Shown: piece by piece, positions 1-6,800 of the stretch
Numbering within the stretch: the stretch's first letter is position 1
Layout: the number at the start of each line of letters is the position of its first letter
DNA from: an uncultured Clostridium sp.
Lineage (GTDB): Bacteria > Bacillota > Clostridia > Clostridiales > Clostridiaceae
Direction: 5' to 3'
Assembly: GCA_900543325.1 (NCBI GenBank)
Contig: UQQU01000064.1
Span: forward strand, 1-19,319
DNA length: 19,319 nt
The notes under the pieces: generated by a model
Database searches by the model: none
Seen by the model: the letters and a program-made list of their open reading frames with translations, nothing else
What the model was told of the DNA's origin: nothing
Program-made: the position numbers and the translations under genes

Positions 1-2
1 CC

Positions 3-77
3 ACTGATAAGGATGAAATTAATGATAGGATTAAGAAGGTTAATTTAGATAATATTTTTGAGCAAAAACTAGTTTAG
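3..77 (+). CDS. 3' end of an unidentified gene (partial)
   Basis: An open frame enters from the left edge and ends at a TAG at 75-77. The visible 24 residues are charged (TDKDEINDRIKKVN...) and end in QKLV. The frame is followed seven bases later by a good intrinsic terminator, which supports it being a real gene end. Too little is visible to name a family. Confidence 0.55.
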   Translation, partial: TDKDEINDRIKKVNLDNIFEQKLV

Positions 78-83
78 AAATAG

Positions 84-122
84 AAGCCCTAAATGGTTGC
101 TATACAATGATTTAGGGTTTTT
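84..122 (+). terminator. Rho-independent terminator
   Basis: The arms AGCCCTAAAT and ATTTAGGGTT (about 11 bp including one G-T pair) enclose a 15-base loop and are followed by a T run. It closes the partial gene that ends at 77. Confidence 0.8.
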
Positions 123-303
123 ATAAAAAGTTAATACTTTAAAATAATATACTCGTAAATGATATAAATAAAAGAATAAGAGAATTAGTGTTAACTATTT
201 TTCATTATTAAAATAGATTTTATAATTCGAGGTTTTAAGAAGTATGCTAACTTGGCTTAGAATTGAGTTTCGGTTTTATTGAATGTAATAGGAAGAGGTA
301 ACT

Positions 304-779
304 ATGGTTGAATTAAAAACTTTAGGAAGAAGAATGGATTTAGCGAACTAAAATATATATCAGTTTTAGAATATAGGGAAGCTACAGATTATAAAAGAAC
401 AAAAACAAGAATCCATCATCATATTATATATCCGGTATGGATAGAGATAAGGCAGAAGAATTATGGGGAAAAGGCATGGCTAATGCAAATAGAATGCAAG
501 CTAATGAACTAGGCTTTGAAGAACTAGCAAATTATCTTTCAAAGGATCCTAGAGGAAAGAAAAGATGGAGCCAATCTAAGAATATAGTTATACCAGTGCC
601 AGAGATTAATGATTATAAGTATTCAAATAAAAAAATTATATGAACTATCACAAAACCAAGGGGAAAGAGAAGTCTTTGAGAAGCTTTATCCTGGGTTTAT
701 TTATCCTGGCCATGATGTTGTATTTAATGATGTTGATGGAGGGATTTATGTTTATATAAAAATGAGAAGATTAGAGTAG
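304..779 (+). pseudogene. Frameshifted remnant, possibly an HNH-like or toxin-type protein
   Basis: Three consecutive stretches read as one protein only if the frame changes. A short start (MVELKTLGRR, ATG at 304) passes into a frame with NGFSELKYISVLEYREATDYKR and RIHHHIIYPVW. From about 437 the frame shifts to MDRDKAEELWGKGMANANR... up to a TGA at 641-643. From 639 it resumes as YELSQNQGEREVFEKLYPGFIYPGHDVVF and stops at 777-779. The pieces abut at their ends, as expected for a decayed gene. The HHHIIYPV stretch recalls His-rich HNH-type nuclease toxins, but this is a weak resemblance. The middle piece (437-643) could be called alone as a 68-aa gene; it has no convincing ribosome binding site. 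Confidence 0.5.
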
Positions 780-940
780 TACAAATTATACAGTAAAACA
801 AAAAAAGGAATTTTATTTATTGTATAGAATTTACATATATAGGATATATTATAAATTTATTTAGGTTATATAAAAATAATATTAACTGAGTATAAACAAT
901 AAGGCTAAATATAAATATTTTTATAAGGGGGATATATATT

Positions 941-1852
941 GTGATAAAATTAAAAAAAATTAATATTTCAAAACGCAGTATAGTAATGATAGCACTATTA
1001 TTAATATCATTATTATCTATTTTTGTTGTGTCAAAAATAGTAACACAACCAGATTTTAATGCATCAACAGTACAGTCATTGAATGATAAAGAATATTTAG
1101 TTATGAAGCTTGCAGCAGCTGCAGCAGCAGCTTCGACAGCTTTATCACTTATACCTGGAGATGCTTCAATGCCAATTGCTAATCAAATTGCGGAATTAGC
1201 TCCTTATTTCATTTTAATTTTAGGTTCAATTTTATTGGAAAAGATGTTAGTTTCAGTAGTTGGTTATATATCATTTACTTATATTATTCCTTTTGCTTGT
1301 GTGTTGGGAATTTTTTATTTGTATACAAAGAAGGAGGTAATGAGAACACTTGCAATAAAATTAGCAATATTCGGGGTGATTCTGTTTATAGCAATTCCAT
1401 CAAGCATTAAAGTTAGCGACTTAATATATAATTCTTATCAAACCTCAATAGAGCAGACAGTTAAAACTGCAGAACAAAACAAAGAATATATTGAAGAAAA
1501 GAAAGAAGATCTTTCTGAAGAAGATCAAAATTGGATGGATAAAGTGGGAGACTATTTATCAAATTTAACTTCTAAAATAGGAAGTGGAATATCTGAAATT
1601 ATTAAAAAGGGAGAAGATACACTTATATCATTTTTAGATGCTATTGCAATTATGATTATTACCTCTTGTGTTATTCCAATAGGTACAATACTAATTTTTG
1701 GTTTAGTCATTAAAATTTTATTCAGCTTTGATAGTAATAGAGGAGCAAGAAAGTTTCAAAAAAATATAGAAAAAGAAAGTTCTATGAAAGAGAAAATATT
1801 AACTACTCCAGTTTTAAATGATAATGAAATTAATGGAAATATATCCCTATAA
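941..1852 (+). CDS. Multi-pass membrane protein of unknown function
   Basis: A 303-aa protein with a GTG start at 941, preceded by AAGGGGG at 925-931, a good ribosome binding site. Hydrophobic segments lie near residues 13-31, 87-105, 108-128, 138-156 and 233-262, suggesting about five membrane helices. An Ala-rich stretch (LAAAAAAAS, near 57-65) follows the first helix. A long hydrophilic region near residues 165-225, rich in Glu and Lys and probably coiled-coil, separates helices four and five. The tail is charged. I do not recognise the family. It stands alone between a decayed gene and the EcsC-like gene, with its own downstream terminator, so it is probably monocistronic. Confidence 0.8.
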   Translation: MIKLKKINISKRSIVMIALLLISLLSIFVVSKIVTQPDFNASTVQSLNDKEYLVMKLAAAAAAASTALSLIPGDASMPIANQIAELAPYFILILGSILLEKMLVSVVGYISFTYIIPFACVLGIFYLYTKKEVMRTLAIKLAIFGVILFIAIPSSIKVSDLIYNSYQTSIEQTVKTAEQNKEYIEEKKEDLSEEDQNWMDKVGDYLSNLTSKIGSGISEIIKKGEDTLISFLDAIAIMIITSCVIPIGTILIFGLVIKILFSFDSNRGARKFQKNIEKESSMKEKILTTPVLNDNEINGNISL

Positions 1853-1972
1853 GAAAAAATTCATATTATTTCTAACCAAAGTAAAAATACAGACATATGA
1901 TTTGTTTATGTAAACTTATGAATTATTAGTTATATTTAGATAAATAATATATTATATAAATTTATCACAGAT

Positions 1973-2008
1973 AAGAAGTCATTATATATTAATTGGCTTC
2001 TTATTTTT
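1973..2008 (+). terminator. Probable intrinsic terminator
   Basis: AAGAAGTC pairs with GGCTTCTT (one G-T pair) around a short AT-rich loop, followed by ATTTTTAT. It lies about 120 bases past the membrane protein stop. Otherwise the 1853-2200 gap is AT-rich sequence with only a possible -10 hexamer TATAAT at 2145-2150 ahead of the next gene. Confidence 0.6.
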
Positions 2009-2200
2009 ATAAATACTGAAATATAAGTGTTTGTAATTACTATAGAATACGTATCATAAACGAATTATATTTATGTCTTGAGTCAAGTAACTGAAATTGA
2101 ATAATCAGGTATTGAAATAAATATAAATGATTTTATGTTTCATGTATAATTAAATTATTTGGTAAGAGAAAATTAAATTTATAAAGAGGGATCTTGATAG

Positions 2201-2923
2201 ATGAGTGAAAAAGAAAAGAAAACAGTTATAGCACAGGAAGATGTAATGAAAATTTTAGATTCTTGTTATGAAAAATGTTTAAATGGTATTCCAAAAGTTA
2301 GTCCTAGTGTAGAAGAAATGGCTAACGATTATTTGAAAAAATATAAAACCAAAGAAGAAGCTTGTAAAGCAATGATACGAAATCAAATTACGAAATGTGC
2401 AACATCTGGGTTTATTACTGGATTTGGTGGATTCATTACTATGCCTGTAACTCTTCCTGCAAATATTACTAGCGTAATTTATGTGCAAATGCGTATGATA
2501 GCTTGTACTTCATATATGGCTGGCTTTGACCTTGATAGTGACCAAACTCAAACACTTGTATATGCTTGTCTTGCTGGTGTTGCAGTCAATAACGTGATAA
2601 AGCAGGCTGGTATTAAATTTGGTGTTAAATTTGCAAATGGATTGATAAAGAAAATACCAGGTAAAGTCCTAATTAAAATAAATCAAAAAGTTGGTTTTCG
2701 TTTTGCAACAAAATTTGGAACAAAAGGGATTATAAATTTAGGAAAACTTATTCCAGGAGTAGGAGCAGTTATTGGTGGTGGACTAGATTTAGTTGAAACT
2801 AAAATAATTGCAGAGCGTTCTTATAAATGGTTTTTTGAACATGATTTTTCTATTAATAAAAAGGATAATGAAGAGGATATTGAAGTTTATGAAAGTGATT
2901 ATGAAGAAGTTCCTATAGAATAG
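2201..2923 (+). CDS. EcsC family protein
   Basis: A 240-aa protein with an ATG start and GAGGG ten bases upstream. Residues about 60-150 carry the recognisable EcsC-family core: a Gly-rich hydrophobic stretch GFITGFGGFITMPVTLPANI, then the MRMIACTSYMAGFDLDSDQTQTLVYACLAG pattern, where the helix after the Asp-rich turn is characteristic. A second Gly-rich hydrophobic patch near residues 183-196 (LIPGVGAVIGGGLD) precedes an acidic C-terminal tail. The family is named after B. subtilis EcsC of the Ecs transporter locus, but most members stand alone and their biochemical role is unknown. No transporter genes are adjacent. It converges on DUF2922 across a shared terminator. Confidence 0.85.
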   Translation: MSEKEKKTVIAQEDVMKILDSCYEKCLNGIPKVSPSVEEMANDYLKKYKTKEEACKAMIRNQITKCATSGFITGFGGFITMPVTLPANITSVIYVQMRMIACTSYMAGFDLDSDQTQTLVYACLAGVAVNNVIKQAGIKFGVKFANGLIKKIPGKVLIKINQKVGFRFATKFGTKGIINLGKLIPGVGAVIGGGLDLVETKIIAERSYKWFFEHDFSINKKDNEEDIEVYESDYEEVPIE

Positions 2924-2969
2924 AATATACTGAATTTAATTAGCAAAATATAAAATTCTTTGAGTTACA

Positions 2970-3002
2970 AAAAGGCATTGGATTTCGAATCCAATGCCTT
3001 TT
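2970..3002. terminator. Bidirectional terminator between convergent genes
   Basis: A perfect 15-bp inverted repeat (AAAAGGCATTGGATT and its complement) with a three-base loop carries A/T runs on both sides. It can end both the EcsC-like gene and the minus-strand DUF1659-DUF2922 transcript. Confidence 0.9.
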
Positions 3003-3004
3003 GA

Positions 3005-3223
3005 TTATTTAAGATCCCATTTTGTAACTTCTCTTTGTACAACTTGAGCGCTGTATTTACTGATTAATGCACCTTTACTTGTTTCAAAGATATTACTTGC
3101 GATAATGGTGTCCATTAGGGCTATTACATCTGTGTTTGTAAGTCCAGGTTTTACTTCAGATATTGTAATTGAACTTTTTTCACCACTCTCACATAGAAAG
3201 ACCATTTGTAATGAGTATTCCAT
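3005..3223 (-). CDS. DUF2922 family protein
   Basis: A 72-aa protein whose start is preceded on the minus strand by AAAGGAGG with good spacing. The pattern LQMVFLCESGEKSSITISEVKPGLTNTDVIALMDTIIASNIFE matches DUF2922: a short beta strand, an LTxxDVxxxMDTIIxxNIF helix, then a beta-rich C-terminus. The function is unknown. DUF2922 is commonly encoded next to DUF1659, as here, where it lies 38 bases downstream of it and has no promoter motif of its own. The two are therefore probably one transcript from the motif at 3519-3537. Confidence 0.88.
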   Translation of the reverse strand: MEYSLQMVFLCESGEKSSITISEVKPGLTNTDVIALMDTIIASNIFETSKGALISKYSAQVVQREVTKWDLK

Positions 3224-3261
3224 GTTTTCTCCTCCTTTCTATAAGATTTGAATTAATAAAG

Positions 3262-3489
3262 TTAAGCGTTAGCTTCTAGTGCAGATATTTCATTAACTAA
3301 GGTGTATCTAGTTTCATTAGCTAACACTAATTTAATTGCATCTGCAACGGTTACTAGAGCTTCTGGTGTAGCATCTCCGTTAATACCTGAAAAATTTTTT
3401 TTCTTGTATGATGGATTACCATCTTTATCAACACCGCTTTGTACTTCAATACTTAAAGTAGTTGTCATTAATTCTTTTGAAATTGCCAT
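3262..3489 (-). CDS. DUF1659 family protein
   Basis: A 75-aa protein (MAISKELMTTTLSIEVQSGVDKDG...). The longer frame starting with GTG at 3498 would begin inside the ribosome binding site AAGGAGGTG, so the ATG at 3487-3489, eight bases after AAGGAGG, is chosen. The sequence fits DUF1659: an N-terminal strand, V(D/K)DGNPSYKKKNFSGI, then a helix ending in VADAIKLVLANETRYTLVNE. The function is unknown. It is the first gene of a DUF1659-DUF2922 pair and has a copy of the shared CCATATAT motif upstream. Confidence 0.88.
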   Translation of the reverse strand: MAISKELMTTTLSIEVQSGVDKDGNPSYKKKNFSGINGDATPEALVTVADAIKLVLANETRYTLVNEISALEANA

Positions 3490-3518
3490 GTTATTCACCT
3501 CCTTGTAGCTTGCTATTT

Positions 3519-3537
3519 AATATATATGGTTTAAAAA
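3519..3537 (-). promoter_or_regulatory. Shared CCATATAT motif, DUF1659 copy
   Basis: On the minus strand this reads TTTTTAAACCATATATATT, ending about 30 bases before the DUF1659 start. It is one of six copies placed the same way before genes of this region and is probably a promoter element. Confidence 0.65.
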
Positions 3538-3566
3538 GAAGAAATCAAAAGTTAATAATAAAATAT

Positions 3567-3603
3567 AAAAAATCTGATAAACTTTTGGCCTATCAGATTT
3601 TTT
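3567..3603 (-). terminator. Terminator of the YvrJ gene
   Basis: AAAAAATCTGATA and its complement form a 13-bp stem around an 11-base loop immediately after the YvrJ stop codon. Read on the minus strand it ends in a T run. It separates YvrJ from DUF1659, so each has its own transcription unit. Confidence 0.85.
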
Positions 3604-3606
3604 ATA

Positions 3607-3792
3607 TTATGCTGCTTTGTCTTTTTCATCTTTTACAACAGCACCTAATTTTACTGAAACAATAGTATTTAATGTATTTATACTATTTGATAGTGAAGTA
3701 AGTTGCTTTTCTAGTCTAATCAATAGATAGGCTGTAATAGCTATTGGGAAGCCAGTATTGCCTATTAATGATATAATATCTAAATGTTCCAT
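3607..3792 (-). CDS. YvrJ family protein
   Basis: A 61-aa protein (MEHLDIISLIGNTGFPIAITAYLLIRLEKQLTSLSNSI...). The frame is open 18 codons further upstream, but the ATG at 3790-3792 follows GGAGGTGATATT, an ideal ribosome binding site, and gives the family N-terminus. The pattern of one N-terminal membrane helix (GNTGFPIAITAYLLIRLE) followed by a short amphipathic helix is characteristic of the YvrJ family. In B. subtilis yvrJ lies at the locus of the two-part sigma factor SigO (YvrI)/RsoA (YvrHa), so finding YvrJ near a small sigma-like gene here is consistent. Its function is unknown. A CCATATAT motif precedes it. Confidence 0.88.
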   Translation of the reverse strand: MEHLDIISLIGNTGFPIAITAYLLIRLEKQLTSLSNSINTLNTIVSVKLGAVVKDEKDKAA

Positions 3793-3808
3793 AATATCAC
3801 CTCCAAAT

Positions 3809-3826
3809 AATATATATGGTTTTGAA
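3809..3826 (-). promoter_or_regulatory. Shared CCATATAT motif, YvrJ copy
   Basis: On the minus strand this reads TTCAAAACCATATATATT, ending only a few bases before GGAGG of the YvrJ gene. If it is a -10 type element the leader is very short. Confidence 0.65.
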
Positions 3827-3858
3827 GAGGGGAGTACATGGTCCATTTACTTATAAAA

Positions 3859-3890
3859 AATAAATCAGTAAGTTTTACTACTGATTTATT
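3859..3890 (-). terminator. Terminator overlapping the stop of the 142-aa gene
   Basis: AATAAATCAGTA and its complement form a 12-bp stem with an 8-base loop; the minus strand continues into a T run. The TAA stop of the upstream gene (3886-3888) lies within the stem. Confidence 0.85.
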
Positions 3891-4314
3891 CGTTATCAAT
3901 GAGACAGTGAAAATAATGATTAATTGCCATATCTACTATGGAACTGACATAAACTATATCTGGATGCATGGCTTTGATTTGTTCTAGCTTCTTTAGGGTT
4001 GAGAATCTTAGCATATAGCATCTCTTATATTCTAGCTTTTCTCCATCTATTTGAGGGGTAAGTCCATTTACTATTGATAGTTTTCTCATATCTAAAATAT
4101 CTTTATTATTTTTTTTAGATTTTTGTTTTTCTACTTTAGGTTTTTCAGCTGTATCTGGGGCAGTATGTGTAAATTGTACTGGCTCACTTGTAAATGAAAA
4201 ACCTTGAACTAAGTTACCTTTTATTTTATCAGGTGATTCAAAACCTATTTCCTCACATTCTTCTTCATAACATATATCGCTAGGATCTATAATTAATCCT
4301 TTTTTCCTTCTCAC
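3886..4314 (-). CDS. 142-aa protein with ribbon-helix-helix-like C-terminus
   Basis: A GTG start at 4312-4314 is preceded by AAGGGAG. The first ~70 residues are low-complexity and charged (acidic CYEEECEEIGFE, then a Lys-rich KPKVEKQKSKKNNKD linker). The C-terminal ~45 residues, YKRCYMLRFSTLKKLEQIKAMHPDIVYVSSIVDMAINHYF, resemble a ribbon-helix-helix DNA-binding fold: a short strand, helix, turn with VYVSSIVD, then a second helix. The family is not otherwise recognised. It carries its own upstream motif and its own terminator, and its upstream region holds three copies of an 11-base repeat that could be its operator. DNA binding is inferred. Confidence 0.75.
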   Translation of the reverse strand: MRRKKGLIIDPSDICYEEECEEIGFESPDKIKGNLVQGFSFTSEPVQFTHTAPDTAEKPKVEKQKSKKNNKDILDMRKLSIVNGLTPQIDGEKLEYKRCYMLRFSTLKKLEQIKAMHPDIVYVSSIVDMAINHYFHCLIDNE

Positions 4315-4336
4315 TTAAAACACTCCCTTCGCACTT

Positions 4337-4351
4337 AATATATATGGGAAT
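4337..4351 (-). promoter_or_regulatory. Shared CCATATAT motif, 142-aa gene copy
   Basis: On the minus strand this reads ATTCCCATATATATT, about 22 bases before the GTG start. It is the most divergent copy: CCC replaces AACC before ATATAT. Confidence 0.55.
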
Positions 4352-4407
4352 ATAAGAATGGTTATATAGATATTCTTATATTTTCATATATAAAAGAATA
4401 TAAGAAT
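4349..4407. repeat. Three copies of AATATAAGAAT
   Basis: AATATAAGAAT occurs at 4349-4359 and 4397-4407, and inverted as ATTCTTATATT at 4372-4382, all between the divergent 142-aa and 78-aa genes. Spacing and placement suit an operator array for a small DNA-binding protein. The sequence is AT-only apart from one G, so chance is not excluded. Confidence 0.45.
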
Positions 4408-4481
4408 AAAAGAATATGCTGGAAACATCAGGGATTGTGAGGTTTATTAATAAAAAAGATCCTTTGAATTTGAATTATTAG

Positions 4482-4503
4482 TTTTTAAACCATATATCTT
4501 TAA
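4482..4503 (+). promoter_or_regulatory. Shared CCATATAT motif, 78-aa gene copy
   Basis: TTTTTAAACCATATATCTTTAA lies about 15 bases before AAGGGGTG of the 78-aa gene. Its first 16 bases are identical to the DUF1659 copy. Confidence 0.65.
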
Positions 4504-4530
4504 TGAGAAAAGTTTAAGGGGTGTGGTATT

Positions 4531-4767
4531 ATGATATCTAATAGAATTAAAATTACTGAAGAGGGAGAAGTTTATGACAGATTAGAGATTGCTTTAGCAA
4601 TTAGAAATTCAACATATAATGATGAGCTTAAGTGTTCACTAGTGGAGCAAAATATAATTAAGAACTGTGATACCTGTAGCTTAAAGTTTATTTGTGATGG
4701 CATTGATGGGTTGGCAGATGATTATATAAAAAAGACAACTAAGGTTGTTAGTAGCTTTACACTATAA
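4531..4767 (+). CDS. Small cysteine-containing protein of unknown function
   Basis: A 78-aa protein with an ATG start behind AAGGGGTG. Four cysteines occur in an arrangement C-x11-C-x2-C-x6-C (LKCSLVEQNIIKNCDTCSLKFIC), which could bind a metal or form disulfides. There is no signal peptide or membrane segment. The family is not recognised. The shared promoter-like motif upstream places it with DUF1659, YvrJ, the sigma factor and the amidase in one putative regulon. Confidence 0.75.
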   Translation: MISNRIKITEEGEVYDRLEIALAIRNSTYNDELKCSLVEQNIIKNCDTCSLKFICDGIDGLADDYIKKTTKVVSSFTL

Positions 4768-4835
4768 CCTTGAGAGGAATGTCACAATATAAATACTAGC
4801 TATGAAATTTCAGCTTAACAATAATTCAATTTTTG

Positions 4836-4864
4836 TTTAAGCTAGAATAATCTTGGTGTATAAT
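4836..4864 (+). promoter_or_regulatory. Possible sigma-A-type promoter for the Fic gene
   Basis: TTTAAG, 17 bases, then TATAAT (4859-4864), 41 bases before the Fic start. The -10 is perfect; the -35 is weak. Confidence 0.5.
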
Positions 4865-4905
4865 AGTAAGAGAAAAATAATAAATATTTATTTGAGGTGT
4901 TGGCT

Positions 4906-5643
4906 ATGGATACATTTATTCCTAGATATAGATATAAATTTAAAGATGAATTACCACATGGAGATAAAAGATATATTTTAACTTATGTTAAGCAGATGAT
5001 TAGTGAGTTTGTTTATGATATGGGAAATTTGGAAAATAATCCATTTACTTTTCCAGAGGTACAAACATTACTTGATGGCATTACTGTTGGTGGCCATAAG
5101 TTAAGTGATCAAAATCAAATACTAAATATAAAGTCATCATGGGATTATGTTGTTAATTTGAGTAGAACAAATTCTTTAGAGTTAAACAAAGAAGTTATTT
5201 GTGATATTCATAGTAAAGTTGCTAAAGATGAGGCATTAATAGTAGGTGACTTTAGAAAGGGTAACATTGGAATTGTAGGTACTGTTGAATATAAGTGTAT
5301 TAATTATGAGGATTTAGAGGAAGTATTTAAAGCTGATATAGATAAAATAAATTCTATAGATAATTTACTTGAAAAAGCTATTATACTTAATCTATGGTTA
5401 TCTTACTGTAAGTTCTTTTATGATGGAAATAAGAAAACAGCTAGACTTTCATCAAACCTTATACTGTTATCAAATGATATAGGAGTATTTTCTATACCAG
5501 CTAGATATAAGGTTGAGTATAATAAATTAATGCTAGATTTTTATGAAACTTTAGAAGCTGATGAAGTAATAAAGTTTATATTAGAAAAATGTATAACGTT
5601 TTTCGATGGATTTAACTATAAAAAATATAATGAATTAATCTAA
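4906..5643 (+). CDS. Fic-domain protein lacking the catalytic His
   Basis: A 245-aa protein. The ATG at 4906 follows GAGGTG by six bases; an in-frame GTG at 4897 falls inside that site and is rejected. The Fic fold is recognisable from NLENNPFTFPEVQTLLDGITVGG (41-63), IHSKVAKDEALIVGDFRKGNIGIVG (101-125) and the core helix-loop CKFFYDGNKKTAR (168-180). In canonical Fic enzymes the loop is HPFx(D/E)GNxR, where His deprotonates the target hydroxyl during AMP transfer. Here the His position is Lys169 and the motif Arg is Lys177, while F171, D173, G174 and N175 remain. An inhibitory-helix-like stretch keeps Glu-Asn (E43-N44) but has Met39 where Ser/Thr is usual. The protein may be catalytically inactive or altered. 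No antitoxin gene is adjacent. Confidence 0.88.
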   Translation: MDTFIPRYRYKFKDELPHGDKRYILTYVKQMISEFVYDMGNLENNPFTFPEVQTLLDGITVGGHKLSDQNQILNIKSSWDYVVNLSRTNSLELNKEVICDIHSKVAKDEALIVGDFRKGNIGIVGTVEYKCINYEDLEEVFKADIDKINSIDNLLEKAIILNLWLSYCKFFYDGNKKTARLSSNLILLSNDIGVFSIPARYKVEYNKLMLDFYETLEADEVIKFILEKCITFFDGFNYKKYNELI

Positions 5644-5649
5644 GGTGTT

Positions 5650-5702
5650 AAAAATAAATCCTCTCATATGCAGTTAAGTTGCAAAAGAGAGGATTTATTT
5701 TT
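5650..5702. terminator. Bidirectional terminator after the Fic gene
   Basis: The 16-base arms AAAAATAAATCCTCTC and GAGAGGATTTATTTTT are perfect complements, with A/T runs at both edges. It ends the Fic gene and would also stop any leftward transcript arriving from the structured region to the right. Confidence 0.9.
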
Positions 5703-5703
5703 A

Positions 5704-5743
5704 AAAAGGAAACCTTAATCCTTAATTCATTTATCTCTAATCC
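5704..5743 (+). repeat. Outer inverted repeat, left end
   Basis: It matches the reverse complement of 9221-9260 at 36 of 40 positions, starting AAAAGGAAACCTTAAT. Similarity stops abruptly at 5704/9260, so this is a shared end of the two structured copies. No target-site duplication is visible outside it. Confidence 0.85.
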
Positions 5744-5876
5744 AGAAACCATTCTCATACTTTTACCTATATTCAATATTGTAAATTAAATTTTTCTATA
5801 CATGAATAAACGAATTAATTATTAAGCTCTGAATTTATAGCCTGCGGCAGCAAGGAAATCTTGATTACATCAAGAT

Positions 5877-5938
5877 AGTTTAATATAAAAGGGCTCTGCC
5901 CTTAAACCTTACTCATAATCTATATATGTTAATTATAT
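5877..5938 (-). repeat. GGGC-hairpin plus AATTAACAT block, copy A
   Basis: A small GGGCagaGCCC hairpin (minus strand) next to an AATTAACATATATAGATTATGAG stretch broken by a few changes relative to copy B at 6716-6777. A related inverted copy lies at 9077-9131. The repetition within the left half suggests an internal tandem duplication of this module. Confidence 0.6.
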
Positions 5939-5940
5939 TT

Positions 5941-6022
5941 AATAAAACCATTGCATCAGAATTTAAAAGCTACCGTTCCTTTCACTCACTATGCTTTTAA
6001 ATTCTGATGCATTAGTTTTATT
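5941..6022 (-). repeat. Long hairpin with 30-base arms
   Basis: The arms 5941-5970 and 5993-6022 pair over 28 of 30 positions around a 22-base loop. The interruption is c-a/t-t on the plus strand; the c-a mismatch becomes G-U on the minus strand. The right copy has a hairpin with GCAAATAGGAGC-type arms at the corresponding place (8978-9073). Confidence 0.75.
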
Positions 6023-6062
6023 ATCTACTCAATTAAACTTTTATTTTTCGTATCACCCAGTG

Positions 6063-6159
6063 GCTCCATAAAGATTACCTTACATGAAATAAGATTTTTT
6101 GTAGGTATTCCTCTTAAGCAGTAAAAATCATATTTCATTCCTGGTAATCCTTATTCCGC
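6063..6159 (-). repeat. Hairpin with GGA/GGA internal loop, left
   Basis: On the minus strand: GC, then GGA facing GGA, then ATAAGGATTACC pairing with GGTAATCTTTAT (12 bp, one G-U), then further pairing ATGAAATA/TATTTCAT and GATTTTT/AAAAATC. The GGA/GGA symmetric loop recurs at 8894-8896/8952-8954 in the right copy. Confidence 0.7.
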
Positions 6160-6309
6160 TTAAAAGGAAAGCTTTAAAAATAATTCATTTATTATTATCT
6201 TGTAACCTAATCATTATTTTATTTCATAAAAATCTATTTAACTATTTATTATCACTGAAGGTATAAAAGAATTTTTTTAAAGCTCTAAAATAAAGTCCTA
6301 CGGACAGTA

Positions 6310-6342
6310 GCAGTCCACTTTTTCAAAGTTGACAGAGTAGAA
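6310..6342 (-). repeat. CUCUGUC...GGACUGC element, copy 1
   Basis: On the minus strand TTCTACTCTGTC-AACTTTGAAAAAGT-GGACTGC. It shares the loop AACTTTGAAAAAG exactly with the copy at 8845-8880. Four copies of this element occur, two per structured half. Confidence 0.75.
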
Positions 6343-6533
6343 GTTTGGCTTACGCCAAACCACTAAAACAAAAGTGCTAACGCACCTTTTATATTTATAA
6401 TAATATTTTTGTTTTGCTTTATTTTTAATTATTATTTTTATTGATTATGTTAGTAACTATTACTATTTAAAAGTGTTATTCCTAATATTAATCTTATTAT
6501 TGAAGTTACTAGTATACTGAAAATTAATACTTT

Positions 6534-6680
6534 GGGGCCCTTATCCACCACCCGAAATAGTACAGGATATTACCTTTACTATCTAAGGCAATATAAGTCT
6601 CTTAAAATGAAGCGAGCCTTATATTACCTAAGATAGTAATAAGATTAATCTACTCCTATTTAGGGTACCCGGTGGGGGCT
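6534..6680 (-). ncRNA. Conserved core domain, left copy
   Basis: Plus-strand pairing, outside in: GCCC (6537-6540)/GGGC (6676-6679), CCACC (6545-6549)/GGTGG (6671-6675), ACCC-g-AAATAG (6550-6560)/CTATTT-a-GGGT (6656-6666). An inner hairpin at 6576-6639 reads TTACTATCT-aa-GG-ca-ATATAAG-t-CTC, loop TTAAAATGAAGC, then the complementary arm. The same architecture with different paired bases occurs at 8504-8650. Confidence 0.8.
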
Positions 6681-6715
6681 ATTGTTTAATCTGAAACCTT
6701 CCATGCTGGAAGCTC

Positions 6716-6777
6716 TAATTAAATATAATGGGGCTTGCCCCAAACCCTGGATCCTAATCTATTTATGTTAATTCTAA
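6716..6777 (-). repeat. GGGC-hairpin plus AATTAACAT block, copy B
   Basis: On the minus strand: GAATTAACATAAATAGATTA, then AGGGTTT, then the hairpin GGGGCaaGCCCC and TTATATTTAA. It aligns along its length with copy A at 5877-5938 in the same orientation. Confidence 0.6.
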
Positions 6778-6800
6778 CTATTTTTAATCACGAAACTGCG

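Noticed and set aside
3302..3665. Two plus-strand frames opposite DUF1659 and the YvrJ terminator
   Set aside because: They run antisense to a recognised family and through a terminator; no ribosome binding sites.
4897..4908. GTG start for the Fic gene at 4897
   Set aside because: The GTG overlaps the ribosome binding site that serves the ATG at 4906.
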